Shown here piece after piece: positions 42,195 through 49,701 of a DNA stretch of 56,361 bases (the first letter of the stretch is position 1; each line of letters starts with the position of its first letter). This DNA comes from Coprobacillus sp. CAG:826 (lineage in GTDB: Bacteria; Bacillota_I; Bacilli_A; RFN20; CAG-826), in the NCBI GenBank assembly GCA_000437235.1, contig FR897028.1, positions 10,382 to 66,742 of the forward strand, given 5' to 3'. The translations under genes and the position numbers were made by a program. The notes beneath the pieces are model-generated. The model worked only from the letters and a program-made list of their open reading frames with translations. It was not told the origin of the DNA and searched no databases.

Positions 42195-45071
42195 ATGAAA
42201 CAAAATGTAATGAAAAAGTGTTTTGGCCTTTTACTTGTTATGGGCTTAGGGTTGACTTTAAAAGAGAATACAGCTATGAAGGCTCAAGCGGCAGAAGAAA
42301 AAACACAAACAAATGCAAATGCCGTCGTGGATTTAGATTTTCCAGTCGAAGGGCAGGGAAGTACAAATCGTTATAATTCTTCTTTTAGCGCTACAAATGG
42401 TGGATACACATTTACAATTTCATGTGCAAGCAATAACTACAATAAATGGGCTTATATTGGCATTGGAACTAAAAATAGTGCATCAACGGCAACGATTGTA
42501 TCTGATACAGCTCTCAAAGAAAGAATCACTTCTATTGTAATGACTTTCTCTTCTTATAAAGAAAGTGGCTTAGATTCTGCAAAATTATACGTTGCAAATA
42601 ATGCTGAATTTACGGGTGCATATTCTCAAGATTTTAAAAATAGTATATCTACCACATCAGTTACAACGGTAGAAATACCAAGTACATATTCAAGTGAAAA
42701 TATGTTTTATAAAATTGAATTTGCATGTAATGGTAGTCTTACAACTAATGGATTTATTCATTTAGACCAAATTCAATATATTTCTGATTCAGTTGACGAA
42801 CTTCAATCCTTAACCATTAGTGGTGATACTACTGATTACGTAGCAGGATCCTCTTTTACCTTTAATCGAGTAGCAACTGCTCATTATTCTAGTAGTGGTG
42901 ATAAAGAAGTTACAAGTGGCTTATCCTTTACTTTAAACGGAGAACCCATTAAAGAAGAAGACATTATTTCTAAAGACTTTATTGGAAATAATCTTCCTTT
43001 AGTGGTTACCTACACCGATGAAAAAAAGGCGACCATCAGTGCAGCACCTTATTTAGTAAATGTAAATTATAAAGCGGTTTCTTCTATTTCTTTAAATTAT
43101 GAAACATATACCCTCGCTAAAAATGGTACCATTGCATTAATTGCAACCGTGGAAGATGAGTACGCTAATCAGAGTGTAACTTGGACATCTAGTCATGAAG
43201 AAATCGCTACGGTTGAAGATGGAGTTGTAACGGCAAAACAAGTAACGGGTGAAACGACAATTATCGCTACCGCTACGGGCGGAAAGATGGCAACCTGTAT
43301 TGTTAATGTTTCGGCGGATCCACTTTTAGATTTACTAGATGAAAACTCTAATGTCATTACAGACGAAGTGATTGAAAAATATACGGATAGTACAATGCTT
43401 ATTAAAGCAAAAGCCCAAAATATTGATCAACCCTCTTATTTATGGGAAAGCACAAATGAAGAAGTTGTGAAAATTGTAGCAACGAATGAAAGTGCAACTT
43501 TATCTTTTGTAGGTGCGGGAAATTGTGATGTGAAAGTTACAGTAGGCTCTTTAACCAAGAAAGTTTCTTTCTCCGTCACCCAATCCGCGGTTACCTCTTT
43601 GACCTTAACTTCAAGTGTAGAAAATGGAAATTTATATACGGGTGATAATTTAAACACTTTAACTTTAACACCCAATATACGCACAATTGGTAACGCTACA
43701 GAAGAAATTCTATGGACTTCTTCTCATCCTGAAGTTGCTTCTATTTTAAAAGAACAAACTAGCGGAAATGAAGTCAATCAAGTCACTGCGTTACAACAAG
43801 GAACAACGATCGTTACGGCAACAAGCGCTTACACCTCTTCTCAATTTGTAGAATACACGATTACGGTTCATGAAGATAGTGTAACAAGATTAAGCTGGAC
43901 AGGTAGAGGCAAAATTAGTGCATATGCCGGTACAACCTTAAAAGACGCTATCGATATGTCTCAATGGAAATTTACGGCTTTATGGGCAAGTGGAAAAAGT
44001 GAAACACCTTCTTTTGGAACTGGTGAAAATGATGTACACATTGGTCTTTATGAAAAATCACTACCAGAAAATGAAGGAATGATTTTATCAGAAGATTATC
44101 AATTTGTAGCAAATGATAATGGAAAATACTTAGTGGCTTTTTATCAAGGCATGCGTTCGACGAGCAACGCTACGATTAAAATTATCAATTGTAGAACCGT
44201 TATGGAAACGATGACAAATGCTACCGCTACTTATGATTTTTCTAGTATTAGTAAAGGCTCAAATCGAGCAATGGATGTAGAAACATTTGATAGCTACTAT
44301 GTAAGCTCTTCTACATTAGTAAAAGGTACAGCGACTTTACAAGCTGTTTATCCGGATGCAAGTGGGACAATTAAAGGTGGAACGGGGACCTATAATACGA
44401 GTATTCAAGTTGCTTTTGGTAGCGGAGTAGAAATCTCTTCCGTCAGTGTGAAAGCAAAACAATATGCAGAAGATGAAAATACTTTAGTTGTCATGGGAAA
44501 AACACAAACCCTCACAGACACGATGACAAGTTATGATTTTAGTGTAGCTAATGGCGATTTTACAAGTACTAATATTCTTTTAATTGAAACGCTAAAAACA
44601 GCGAAACGTGCCTACATTGAATCGATTACGATTGTTGCAAGTGGTGAACAAGATATCGGAAAAACTGATGATTGTTTAGCATTAGAAAAATATATTGATA
44701 CCTATCTTCATATGGATGACTACACAGAAGATCAAGGCTTCTGCAAAGATACAGAACATGATTATTATGGTAAGAATTCTACATCGGGAGCCAAATATAA
44801 CTTTAATCAATTAAGCGAAAGACAAAGAGAATTATTCTTTACCAATGCCGCTTTTAGTGAAGAATGTGCAAGATTACAAGCATGGGCTATCGCTAATGGT
44901 GAAACTATTCAACTTTCTAACTATCAAATTCAAGCATCTTATCAAAATAGCAGATTGAACTTTAATTCAGTGAACAGCCAATCGGTTATGATGGTATTGG
45001 TGATTTCACTTCTTGGCATTACGAGTTGCGTCGGCTACTATTTCATTACAAAGAAAAAGAAAGAAAACTAA
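42195..45071 (+). CDS. large cell-surface protein with BIG domains and C-terminal anchor helix
   Basis: 958 aa. A Sec signal (about 8-32, cleaved near AQA-AEE) has no lipobox. An N-terminal beta-sandwich (about 45-195) is similar in style to the end of the 474-aa lipoprotein. Several Ig-like domains follow; BIG2-type patterns are VTWTSSHEEIATVEDGVVTA and ILWTSSHPEVASILKEQTSG. A helical segment (about 845-930) precedes a C-terminal membrane helix and the basic end ITKKKKEN. There is no LPxTG motif, so anchoring is by the helix. The ATG at 42195 has GAGGAG; the earlier in-frame ATG at 42135 lies inside the previous gene. Confidence 0.8.
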   Translation: MKQNVMKKCFGLLLVMGLGLTLKENTAMKAQAAEEKTQTNANAVVDLDFPVEGQGSTNRYNSSFSATNGGYTFTISCASNNYNKWAYIGIGTKNSASTATIVSDTALKERITSIVMTFSSYKESGLDSAKLYVANNAEFTGAYSQDFKNSISTTSVTTVEIPSTYSSENMFYKIEFACNGSLTTNGFIHLDQIQYISDSVDELQSLTISGDTTDYVAGSSFTFNRVATAHYSSSGDKEVTSGLSFTLNGEPIKEEDIISKDFIGNNLPLVVTYTDEKKATISAAPYLVNVNYKAVSSISLNYETYTLAKNGTIALIATVEDEYANQSVTWTSSHEEIATVEDGVVTAKQVTGETTIIATATGGKMATCIVNVSADPLLDLLDENSNVITDEVIEKYTDSTMLIKAKAQNIDQPSYLWESTNEEVVKIVATNESATLSFVGAGNCDVKVTVGSLTKKVSFSVTQSAVTSLTLTSSVENGNLYTGDNLNTLTLTPNIRTIGNATEEILWTSSHPEVASILKEQTSGNEVNQVTALQQGTTIVTATSAYTSSQFVEYTITVHEDSVTRLSWTGRGKISAYAGTTLKDAIDMSQWKFTALWASGKSETPSFGTGENDVHIGLYEKSLPENEGMILSEDYQFVANDNGKYLVAFYQGMRSTSNATIKIINCRTVMETMTNATATYDFSSISKGSNRAMDVETFDSYYVSSSTLVKGTATLQAVYPDASGTIKGGTGTYNTSIQVAFGSGVEISSVSVKAKQYAEDENTLVVMGKTQTLTDTMTSYDFSVANGDFTSTNILLIETLKTAKRAYIESITIVASGEQDIGKTDDCLALEKYIDTYLHMDDYTEDQGFCKDTEHDYYGKNSTSGAKYNFNQLSERQRELFFTNAAFSEECARLQAWAIANGETIQLSNYQIQASYQNSRLNFNSVNSQSVMMVLVISLLGITSCVGYYFITKKKKEN

Positions 45072-45129
45072 TACAAAAGTCCTTTGTTTTTAAAGGAGAA
45101 AAAATGATTTTTGGATACTAAAAATATCT

Positions 45130-45158
45130 TTGAAATCTTAGCCTTTATGTTATATAAT
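45130..45158 (+). promoter_or_regulatory. promoter of the NifU-like/GGGtGRT operon
   Basis: TTGAAA (45130-45135), 17 bases, TATAAT (45153-45158): nearly consensus. The 5' leader of about 95 bases contains a perfect 10-bp inverted repeat TTTTTTATAA (45168-45177) / TTATAAAAAA (45197-45206). Confidence 0.75.
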
Positions 45159-45225
45159 AAAAGCGTATTTTTTATAACGTTTCTTTGTACTAGTAATTAT
45201 AAAAAATTCAATGGATGGAGGAAAT

Positions 45226-45252
45226 ATGGCTCTGAGTACAAGAGAGCTATAA
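45226..45252 (+). CDS. possible 8-codon leader peptide
   Basis: An ATG with an excellent GGAGG site (45217-45221) opens MALSTREL and stops at TAA 45250-45252, nine bases before the next start codon. The site is much stronger than the AAGGA used by the following gene. The region can also fold (GGCTCT with AGAGAGCT). It may couple or gate translation of the NifU-like gene; a peptide product is unproven. Confidence 0.4.
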   Translation: MALSTREL

Positions 45253-45261
45253 AAGGAAAAA

Positions 45262-45954
45262 ATGGAATACACAAAAGAAGTACAAAACATGTGTAAGGTT
45301 CATTGTGGAGCAAGCCATGGCTGTGCACCAATTCCTGAGGAAGGCAAATGGGTCTACTCAAAGGAAATTAGTGACATCAATGGTTTCACACACGGAATCG
45401 GTTGGTGCGCACCTCAACAAGGCGCTTGCAAATTAACATTGAACGTTAAGAATGGTATTATTGAAGAAGCTTTAATTGAAACCATTGGATGTTCAGGTAT
45501 GACACACTCTGCCGCTATGGCAAGTGAAGCTTTAGTCGGTAAGACTGTTCTTGAAGCAGTAAATACAGACTTAGTATGCGATGCAATTAACACCGCAATG
45601 AGAGAATTGTTCTTGCAAATCATTTATGGTAGAACACAAAGTGCATTCTCTGAAAATGGCTTAACCGTTGGTGCTGGTCTTGAAGACTTAGGCAAGGGTT
45701 TAAGAAGCCAAGTAGGTACAATTTATTCCACAAAAGAAAAAGGCCCAAGATATCTTGAATTAACAGAAGGTTATATTACCTCTATGGCCTTAGATGAAAA
45801 CAACGAAATTATTGGTTATCAATACCTATCTTTAGGTAAGTTCACTGATTTCATGAAAAAAGGTATGAAAGCAGAAGAGGCGCTTGAAAAGGCAAAAGGC
45901 CAATATGGTAGATACGATGATGGTGTCAAGTTCATTGACCCACGCGTGGAGTAG
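45262..45954 (+). CDS. NifU-like iron-sulfur cluster assembly scaffold protein
   Basis: 230 aa. It begins MEYTKEVQNMCKVHCGASHG and contains the conserved blocks GIGWCAPQQGACKLTLNVKN and LIETIGCSGMTHSAAMASEA, with Cys residues placed like those of NifU/IscU scaffolds, plus AINTAMRELFLQIIYGRTQS. The family is always found next to a GGGtGRT protein in anaerobic bacteria, as here, 12 bases upstream. By homology it should hold a transient Fe-S cluster, but the pair has no established client. Ribosome site AAAGGA. Confidence 0.88.
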   Translation: MEYTKEVQNMCKVHCGASHGCAPIPEEGKWVYSKEISDINGFTHGIGWCAPQQGACKLTLNVKNGIIEEALIETIGCSGMTHSAAMASEALVGKTVLEAVNTDLVCDAINTAMRELFLQIIYGRTQSAFSENGLTVGAGLEDLGKGLRSQVGTIYSTKEKGPRYLELTEGYITSMALDENNEIIGYQYLSLGKFTDFMKKGMKAEEALEKAKGQYGRYDDGVKFIDPRVE

Positions 45955-45966
45955 GAGGCAATAACA

Positions 45967-46971
45967 ATGGCATTATTTGAAGGTTACGAGAGAAGAATTG
46001 CTCAAATTGACAAATGCTTACATGAAAATGGTATTGCATCCATCGAAGAAGCAGAAAAAATTTGTAAAGACAAAGGTTTAAATGTCTACCAAATGGTCAA
46101 AGACATTCAAACGATTTGTTTTGAAAACGCATGCTGGGCCTATACCGTTGGTGCGGCACTCGCTATTAAAAACAAAGCAAAAGATGCAGCGGAAGCCGCT
46201 CGTTGGATCGGTGTAGGATTACAATCCTTCTGTATTCCAGGTTCCGTCGCTGATGATCGTAAAGTCGGCTTAGGCCATGGTAATCTTGGCGCCATGCTTT
46301 TAACCGAAGAAACTAAGTGTTTCTGTTTCTTAGCAGGTCACGAATCCTTTGCTGCTGCTGAAGGCGCTATCGGTATTGCGAAAAAAGCCAACAAAGTGAG
46401 AAAGACCCCATTAAGAGTTATCTTAAATGGTTTAGGAAAAGATGCTGCTAAGATTATTTCTAGAATTAATGGCTTCACCCATGTCGAAACCAAATTTGAC
46501 TATTTCACGGGTAAAGTTGAAATCGTTAAAGAAACTCGTTATGGTAACAATCCAGATCGTTTAGCGGTTCGTTGCTATGGTTGTGATGACGTTAGAGAAG
46601 GTGTAGCAATTATGCACCTTGAAGGCGTAGATGTTTCCATTACTGGTAATTCTACCAATCCAACACGTTTCCAACACCCAGTCGCAGGTACTTATAAAAA
46701 AGAATGCGTAGAAATGGGTAAGAAATATTTCTCCGTTGCTTCTGGCGGTGGTACAGGAAGAACTTTACACCCAGATAACATGGCGGCTGGTCCAGCTTCC
46801 TATGGTATGACGGATACAATGGGAAGAATGCACTCCGATGCTCAATTTGCTGGTTCTTCTTCCGTTCCAGCTCACGTTGAAATGATGGGCTTAATCGGTA
46901 TGGGTAATAACCCAATGGTTGGTGCAACCGTTGCCGTCGCTGTCTCTGTTGCTGAAGCTTTAGCTAAGTAA
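45967..46971 (+). CDS. GGGtGRT protein
   Basis: 334 aa. The name-giving block SGGGTGRTLHPDNMAAGPAS is at about residue 260, followed by YGMTDTMGRMHSDAQFAG. The protein is Gly-rich and probably cytosolic, with no membrane segments, and has several Cys (RCYGCDDVREG near 205). The family is known only from sequence and travels with the NifU-like gene, which suggests one shared Fe-S or redox function. GGAGG lies before the start. A strong terminator follows, so the two genes form one operon. Confidence 0.9.
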   Translation: MALFEGYERRIAQIDKCLHENGIASIEEAEKICKDKGLNVYQMVKDIQTICFENACWAYTVGAALAIKNKAKDAAEAARWIGVGLQSFCIPGSVADDRKVGLGHGNLGAMLLTEETKCFCFLAGHESFAAAEGAIGIAKKANKVRKTPLRVILNGLGKDAAKIISRINGFTHVETKFDYFTGKVEIVKETRYGNNPDRLAVRCYGCDDVREGVAIMHLEGVDVSITGNSTNPTRFQHPVAGTYKKECVEMGKKYFSVASGGGTGRTLHPDNMAAGPASYGMTDTMGRMHSDAQFAGSSSVPAHVEMMGLIGMGNNPMVGATVAVAVSVAEALAK

Positions 46972-46988
46972 TCGTTTAAAGAATTCAT

Positions 46989-47025
46989 AAAAGAGTAATG
47001 TGTTTCATTCACTTACTCTTTTTTT
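46989..47025 (+). terminator. terminator of the NifU-like/GGGtGRT operon
   Basis: AAAAGAGTAA (46989-46998) pairs with TTACTCTTTT (47013-47022), followed by more T. Confidence 0.9.
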
Positions 47026-47092
47026 ATGCTTTAACGTATATTTTCTATTTTTACGTACATACTACTAGTGCAGTAAGAAAGGAAAAATAAAA

Positions 47093-47287
47093 ATGAAATC
47101 TAAAATGAAAGTCACTTGTCGCCCATGCAAGGAAAAAGATAATTGGGAAATTGAAACACCAGATGGAGAGGTGTTAAAAAAACATTATTCTACTCGCGAG
47201 GAATGTTTAAAAGCAGGTCTTAAATATGCTGAAGAATGTGGCTGCGACATGTGTGTTTGTAATTTAGAAAAAAAGAAAGAAAAGTAA
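47093..47287 (+). CDS. small cysteine-rich protein, DUF2188-like
   Basis: A 64-aa protein with seven Cys: a CxxC at 9-12, Cys38, and a cluster CGCDMCVC at 49-56. The core DNWEIETPDGEVLKKHYSTR then EECLKAGLKYAEE has the NW-strand-helix pattern of DUF2188 proteins. The Cys set could bind zinc or another metal. AGGA about 10 bases upstream serves as ribosome site. Its stop codon is part of the terminator stem. Confidence 0.65.
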   Translation: MKSKMKVTCRPCKEKDNWEIETPDGEVLKKHYSTREECLKAGLKYAEECGCDMCVCNLEKKKEK

Positions 47288-47308
47288 AGCGGAATTATCC
47301 GCTTTTTT
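47286..47308 (+). terminator. terminator overlapping the stop of the Cys-rich gene
   Basis: AAGCGGA (47287-47293) pairs with TCCGCTT (47298-47304), then T to 47308. The stop TAA is at 47285-47287. Confidence 0.85.
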
Positions 47309-47314
47309 CTTTTT

Positions 47315-47361
47315 GCAACCTATAGTTGCGCTTAAAAAGTTTATTTTCAACCTAAAAGTGG
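47315..47361. promoter_or_regulatory. paired CAACCTA operator-like sites
   Basis: CAACCTATAGTTG (47316-47328), inside the dyad GCAAC/GTTGC, and CAACCTAAAAGTGG (47348-47361) lie 32 bases apart, about 55-100 bases before the XRE-regulator gene. They are candidate sites for that regulator. Confidence 0.4.
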
Positions 47362-47413
47362 TAGAAATCCAATGTTGTTTTTCATACAATATACACGTAC
47401 GGAGGTGAGTTGT

Positions 47414-48211
47414 ATGAATATTAAAACAGCAGAAAGATTGATACAGCTTAGAAAAGAACATGGCTTTTCTCAAGAAGAGTTAGCGGCTAAATTAGGCGTA
47501 TCAAGACAGGCGGTTAGTAAATGGGAAAGAGGAGAAGCCTCTCCAGATACGGATAATTTAATTGCCTTAGCAAAATTATATCAAATTTCTTTAGATGAAT
47601 TATTGGATCATAAAGTTGAACCCAAAGAAGAAAAAGAAGAAGAAAAAATCGAAGTGGACACTTCCATAGATGAAAAAGAAAAAAAGAAAAAAGATAAAGT
47701 GCATATTGGTTGGAATGGAATCCATGTAGAAAGTGAAGACGGGGATGAAGTTCATGTCGATATTCATGGAGTCCATGTGAATGATCATGAAGGAACAAAA
47801 GTTGATGTTTCTAAAAATGGCGTATTTGTCGATGGTAAAAAGAAACATGTTTTTGGTTCTAAAAAGAAAAAGATTATTGGCCTATTAAATGGAATCTATA
47901 GCTTCTTAATGATGTTTGGATTTATCTTTGTTGGATGTATGTGGAATGTTTGGCATCCTACTTGGCTATGTTTTCTTACCATTCCTATCTTCTCTTCGCT
48001 TTTAGAAGCGATTGATAAAAAGCGATTCAATCATTTTGCGTATCCAATTCTTGTTGTTTTTATCTATTTATTATTTGGCTTTCTTAATAACATGGGCGTC
48101 ATCTATATCAAAGGAAACTGGTGGCATCCTTATTGGTTCTTATTCTTAACCATTCCTTTATATTACATGATTGGCGATTTCTTTAAAAAGCTATTTGAAA
48201 AAAATGAATAA
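47414..48211 (+). CDS. membrane-bound XRE-family regulator
   Basis: About 266 aa. Residues 1-62 are a Cro/C1 helix-turn-helix (LRKEHGFSQEELAAKLGVSR, QAVSKWERGEASPD). An acidic linker leads to three short related repeats (about 110-155): GIHVESEDGDEVHVDI, GVHVNDHEGTKVDVSK and GVFVDGKKKHVFG, each an xVxVxx strand. The rest (about 160-265) holds four hydrophobic helices. The layout suggests a regulator tied to the membrane that senses an envelope signal. GGAGGTG supports the ATG at 47414; an in-frame ATG at 47372 lies upstream of that site. Confidence 0.82.
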   Translation: MNIKTAERLIQLRKEHGFSQEELAAKLGVSRQAVSKWERGEASPDTDNLIALAKLYQISLDELLDHKVEPKEEKEEEKIEVDTSIDEKEKKKKDKVHIGWNGIHVESEDGDEVHVDIHGVHVNDHEGTKVDVSKNGVFVDGKKKHVFGSKKKKIIGLLNGIYSFLMMFGFIFVGCMWNVWHPTWLCFLTIPIFSSLLEAIDKKRFNHFAYPILVVFIYLLFGFLNNMGVIYIKGNWWHPYWFLFLTIPLYYMIGDFFKKLFEKNE

Positions 48212-48216
48212 AACTA

Positions 48217-48252
48217 AAAATACTTTTCCGCATTTTGGAGAAGTATTTTTTT
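48217..48252 (+). terminator. terminator after the XRE-regulator gene
   Basis: AATACTT/AAGTATT with inner TCC/GGA pairs (48219-48246), followed by T to 48252. Confidence 0.8.
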
Positions 48253-48316
48253 AAAACAGATTTTCTTTTAAGTGCTTCTTATGTTACTATTAAACTAGAT
48301 TGTAGGTGATAGTTTT

Positions 48317-49009
48317 ATGAAGCATATTCAAACAATGCTTTCTGGCTTTTTGGCCGGAATTTTAATTTCCTTAGGTGGATTTGTTTTTCTTTATTTAAAG
48401 TGCGTAGGAACGGTCGGCGCTTTAGAAACCGCTATTGGAGGATTTATGTTTTCCTTTGGCTTATTAATGATTTGTGCGTTTTCTTTGAATCTATATACGG
48501 GCAAAATTGGATTTTGTATCGGGAAAGATAAGTATTATTTCTTAGATTTACTTGAAATGCTAGCAGGGAATATTCTAGGTTGCATCATCTTTGGTTATCT
48601 TTTAAGTTTAACAAGAGTATATGACATTCAAGGAACAACTTCGACGTTTGAAGAAGTTGTGAAAAGTGTATGTACGACGAAAGCAAATGATCCTTGGTAT
48701 AGTTTATTAGTTTTAAGTTTTGGATGTGGAATCTTAGTGTATTTAGCCGTTAGGATCTTTAAATCAGAACATCATGCCTTTATTCGCGTTTTAGGCCTTA
48801 TGTTTGCGGTAGCATTATTCGTAATTGTAGGCTTTGAACACGTCATTGCGGATGTCTTCTATTTTGCTTTAGCGGGCATGTGTAGTTGGAGAATTGTCCT
48901 CAATCTTTTCATTATTTTCATCGGAAATTCTTTAGGGAGTATCTTCTTCCATAGTGTTCTTTCATTACTTGAGAAAAAAAACATTGACAAAGAGTCTACG
49001 AATATGTAA
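48317..49009 (+). CDS. formate/nitrite transporter (FNT) family channel
   Basis: A 230-aa protein with six membrane helices, the FNT layout. Family signatures are SLNLYTGKIGF near residue 58 (a pore constriction loop) and GFEHVIADVFYFAL near 172, where the His is the central gating residue. FNT channels carry formate, nitrite or hydrosulfide. The short form and a non-formate pocket leave the substrate open; in a fermenting organism formate export is plausible. The ribosome site is weak (TAGGTGA). A stem-loop and tRNA-Ala follow. Confidence 0.87.
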   Translation: MKHIQTMLSGFLAGILISLGGFVFLYLKCVGTVGALETAIGGFMFSFGLLMICAFSLNLYTGKIGFCIGKDKYYFLDLLEMLAGNILGCIIFGYLLSLTRVYDIQGTTSTFEEVVKSVCTTKANDPWYSLLVLSFGCGILVYLAVRIFKSEHHAFIRVLGLMFAVALFVIVGFEHVIADVFYFALAGMCSWRIVLNLFIIFIGNSLGSIFFHSVLSLLEKKNIDKESTNM

Positions 49010-49016
49010 TATAAAT

Positions 49017-49036
49017 AAGCAAGCCAAAACTTGCTT
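49017..49036 (+). other. stem-loop directly before tRNA-Ala
   Basis: AAGCAAG (49017-49023) pairs with CTTGCTT (49030-49036); only two T remain before the tRNA begins at 49039. It may be a processing signal or a weak terminator. Confidence 0.6.
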
Positions 49037-49038
49037 TT

Positions 49039-49114
49039 GGGGCTGTAGCTCACCTGGGAGAGCGCTTCCATGGCATGGAAGAGGTAGCGAGTTCGATCCT
49101 CGTCAGCTCCACCA
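49039..49114 (+). tRNA. tRNA-Ala (anticodon GGC)
   Basis: A 76-base cloverleaf. The acceptor GGGGCTG pairs with CAGCTCC, the D stem is GCTC/GAGC, the anticodon stem CTTCC/GGAAG holds loop ATGGCAT (anticodon GGC), the T arm is GCGAG-TTCGATC-CTCGT with one G-U pair, and ACCA is encoded. Loop base 32 is A, which is less common. Confidence 0.95.
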
Positions 49115-49124
49115 TTGAATTTTG

Positions 49125-49150
49125 AACCGTGTCGTTGACATGGTTTTTTT
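49125..49150 (+). terminator. terminator after tRNA-Ala
   Basis: AACCGTGTC (49125-49133) pairs with GACATGGTT (49137-49145), one G-U pair, then T to 49150. Confidence 0.9.
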
Positions 49151-49501
49151 ATCCCTTCATTTAGATTTTCTTTTTTAATACTCTTCGTTAGAGAAATAAA
49201 TCAAACTATTTTCTCACGCAATGAAAGAATGAAAAAAGAGCAATTTGTAGAAGATAAAAAAATTTTTTAAAAAATTTATATGAAAATTTTCTTTCGCTTT
49301 CATTGTAAAAAGATTTGTTTTTACAGAAAGCATTTAATTATATAAAAATATTTTCATTTCTAAAAAAGCCAAAAAGTAGCGGATTATTAACGTAATATAT
49401 ATAATATACGTAAGTTAATGACGCACAAATATGAAAATAAAATTAATTGAAAAAAAGAAGTTTTAAAAGTTTTACAAAACCTATTTTCTTTTTTTTGAAG
49501 A

Positions 49502-49507
49502 TATAAT
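49502..49507 (+). promoter_or_regulatory. TATAAT just before the orphan terminator
   Basis: A perfect TATAAT at 49502-49507 that would start transcription near 49514, only 10 bases before the terminator stem. No correctly spaced -35 was found. Confidence 0.3.
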
Positions 49508-49523
49508 ACAATAAAAATTACCC

Positions 49524-49556
49524 ACCCGTAAAATTGATTTTATGGGTCTTTTTTTT
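49524..49556 (+). terminator. orphan intrinsic terminator in the gene desert
   Basis: ACCCGTAAAAT (49524-49534) pairs with ATTTTATGGGT (49537-49547) in an 11-bp stem, followed by C and eight T. No gene lies between the tRNA terminator and this one, so its transcript is unknown. Confidence 0.85.
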
Positions 49557-49612
49557 GCTAAAAAACTGGTATCGCTTTCATAAAAAAAGTGTTTTTTTCT
49601 TTGTTTTTTGCA

Positions 49613-49621
49613 TGCTATAAT
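49613..49621 (+). promoter_or_regulatory. extended -10 promoter of the phn-type operon
   Basis: TGC-TATAAT at 49613-49621, a perfect extended -10. Transcription would begin near 49628, leaving a leader of about 75 bases that carries one TCGCTTTCA copy. Confidence 0.6.
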
Positions 49622-49701
49622 GTTGGCGAAAAGGAAGAAAACGTATAGTTACTTTCGCTTTCAAACATAGATAAATGTGAAAATAAACTAGGAGGAAAAT
49701 C

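Larger units (their letters stand above)
49151..49701. other. long AT-rich intergenic region before the phn-type operon
   Basis: About 550 bases with no gene on either strand. It contains TCGCTTTCA three times (49294-49302, 49572-49580, 49655-49663), a 9-bp inverted repeat CAATGAAAG (49219-49227) / CTTTCATTG (49297-49305), an AT-alternating stretch near 49390-49412, an orphan terminator at 49524-49556 and a promoter near 49613. Confidence 0.55.

Noticed and set aside
45111..45296. 61-codon open frame before the NifU-like gene
   Set aside because: It contains the near-consensus promoter TTGAAA-17-TATAAT and overlaps the NifU-like start in another frame, with no ribosome site.
49151..49701. 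CRISPR array or repeat array
   Set aside because: The three TCGCTTTCA copies are short and irregularly spaced (278 and 83 bases), with no spacer structure and no cas genes.
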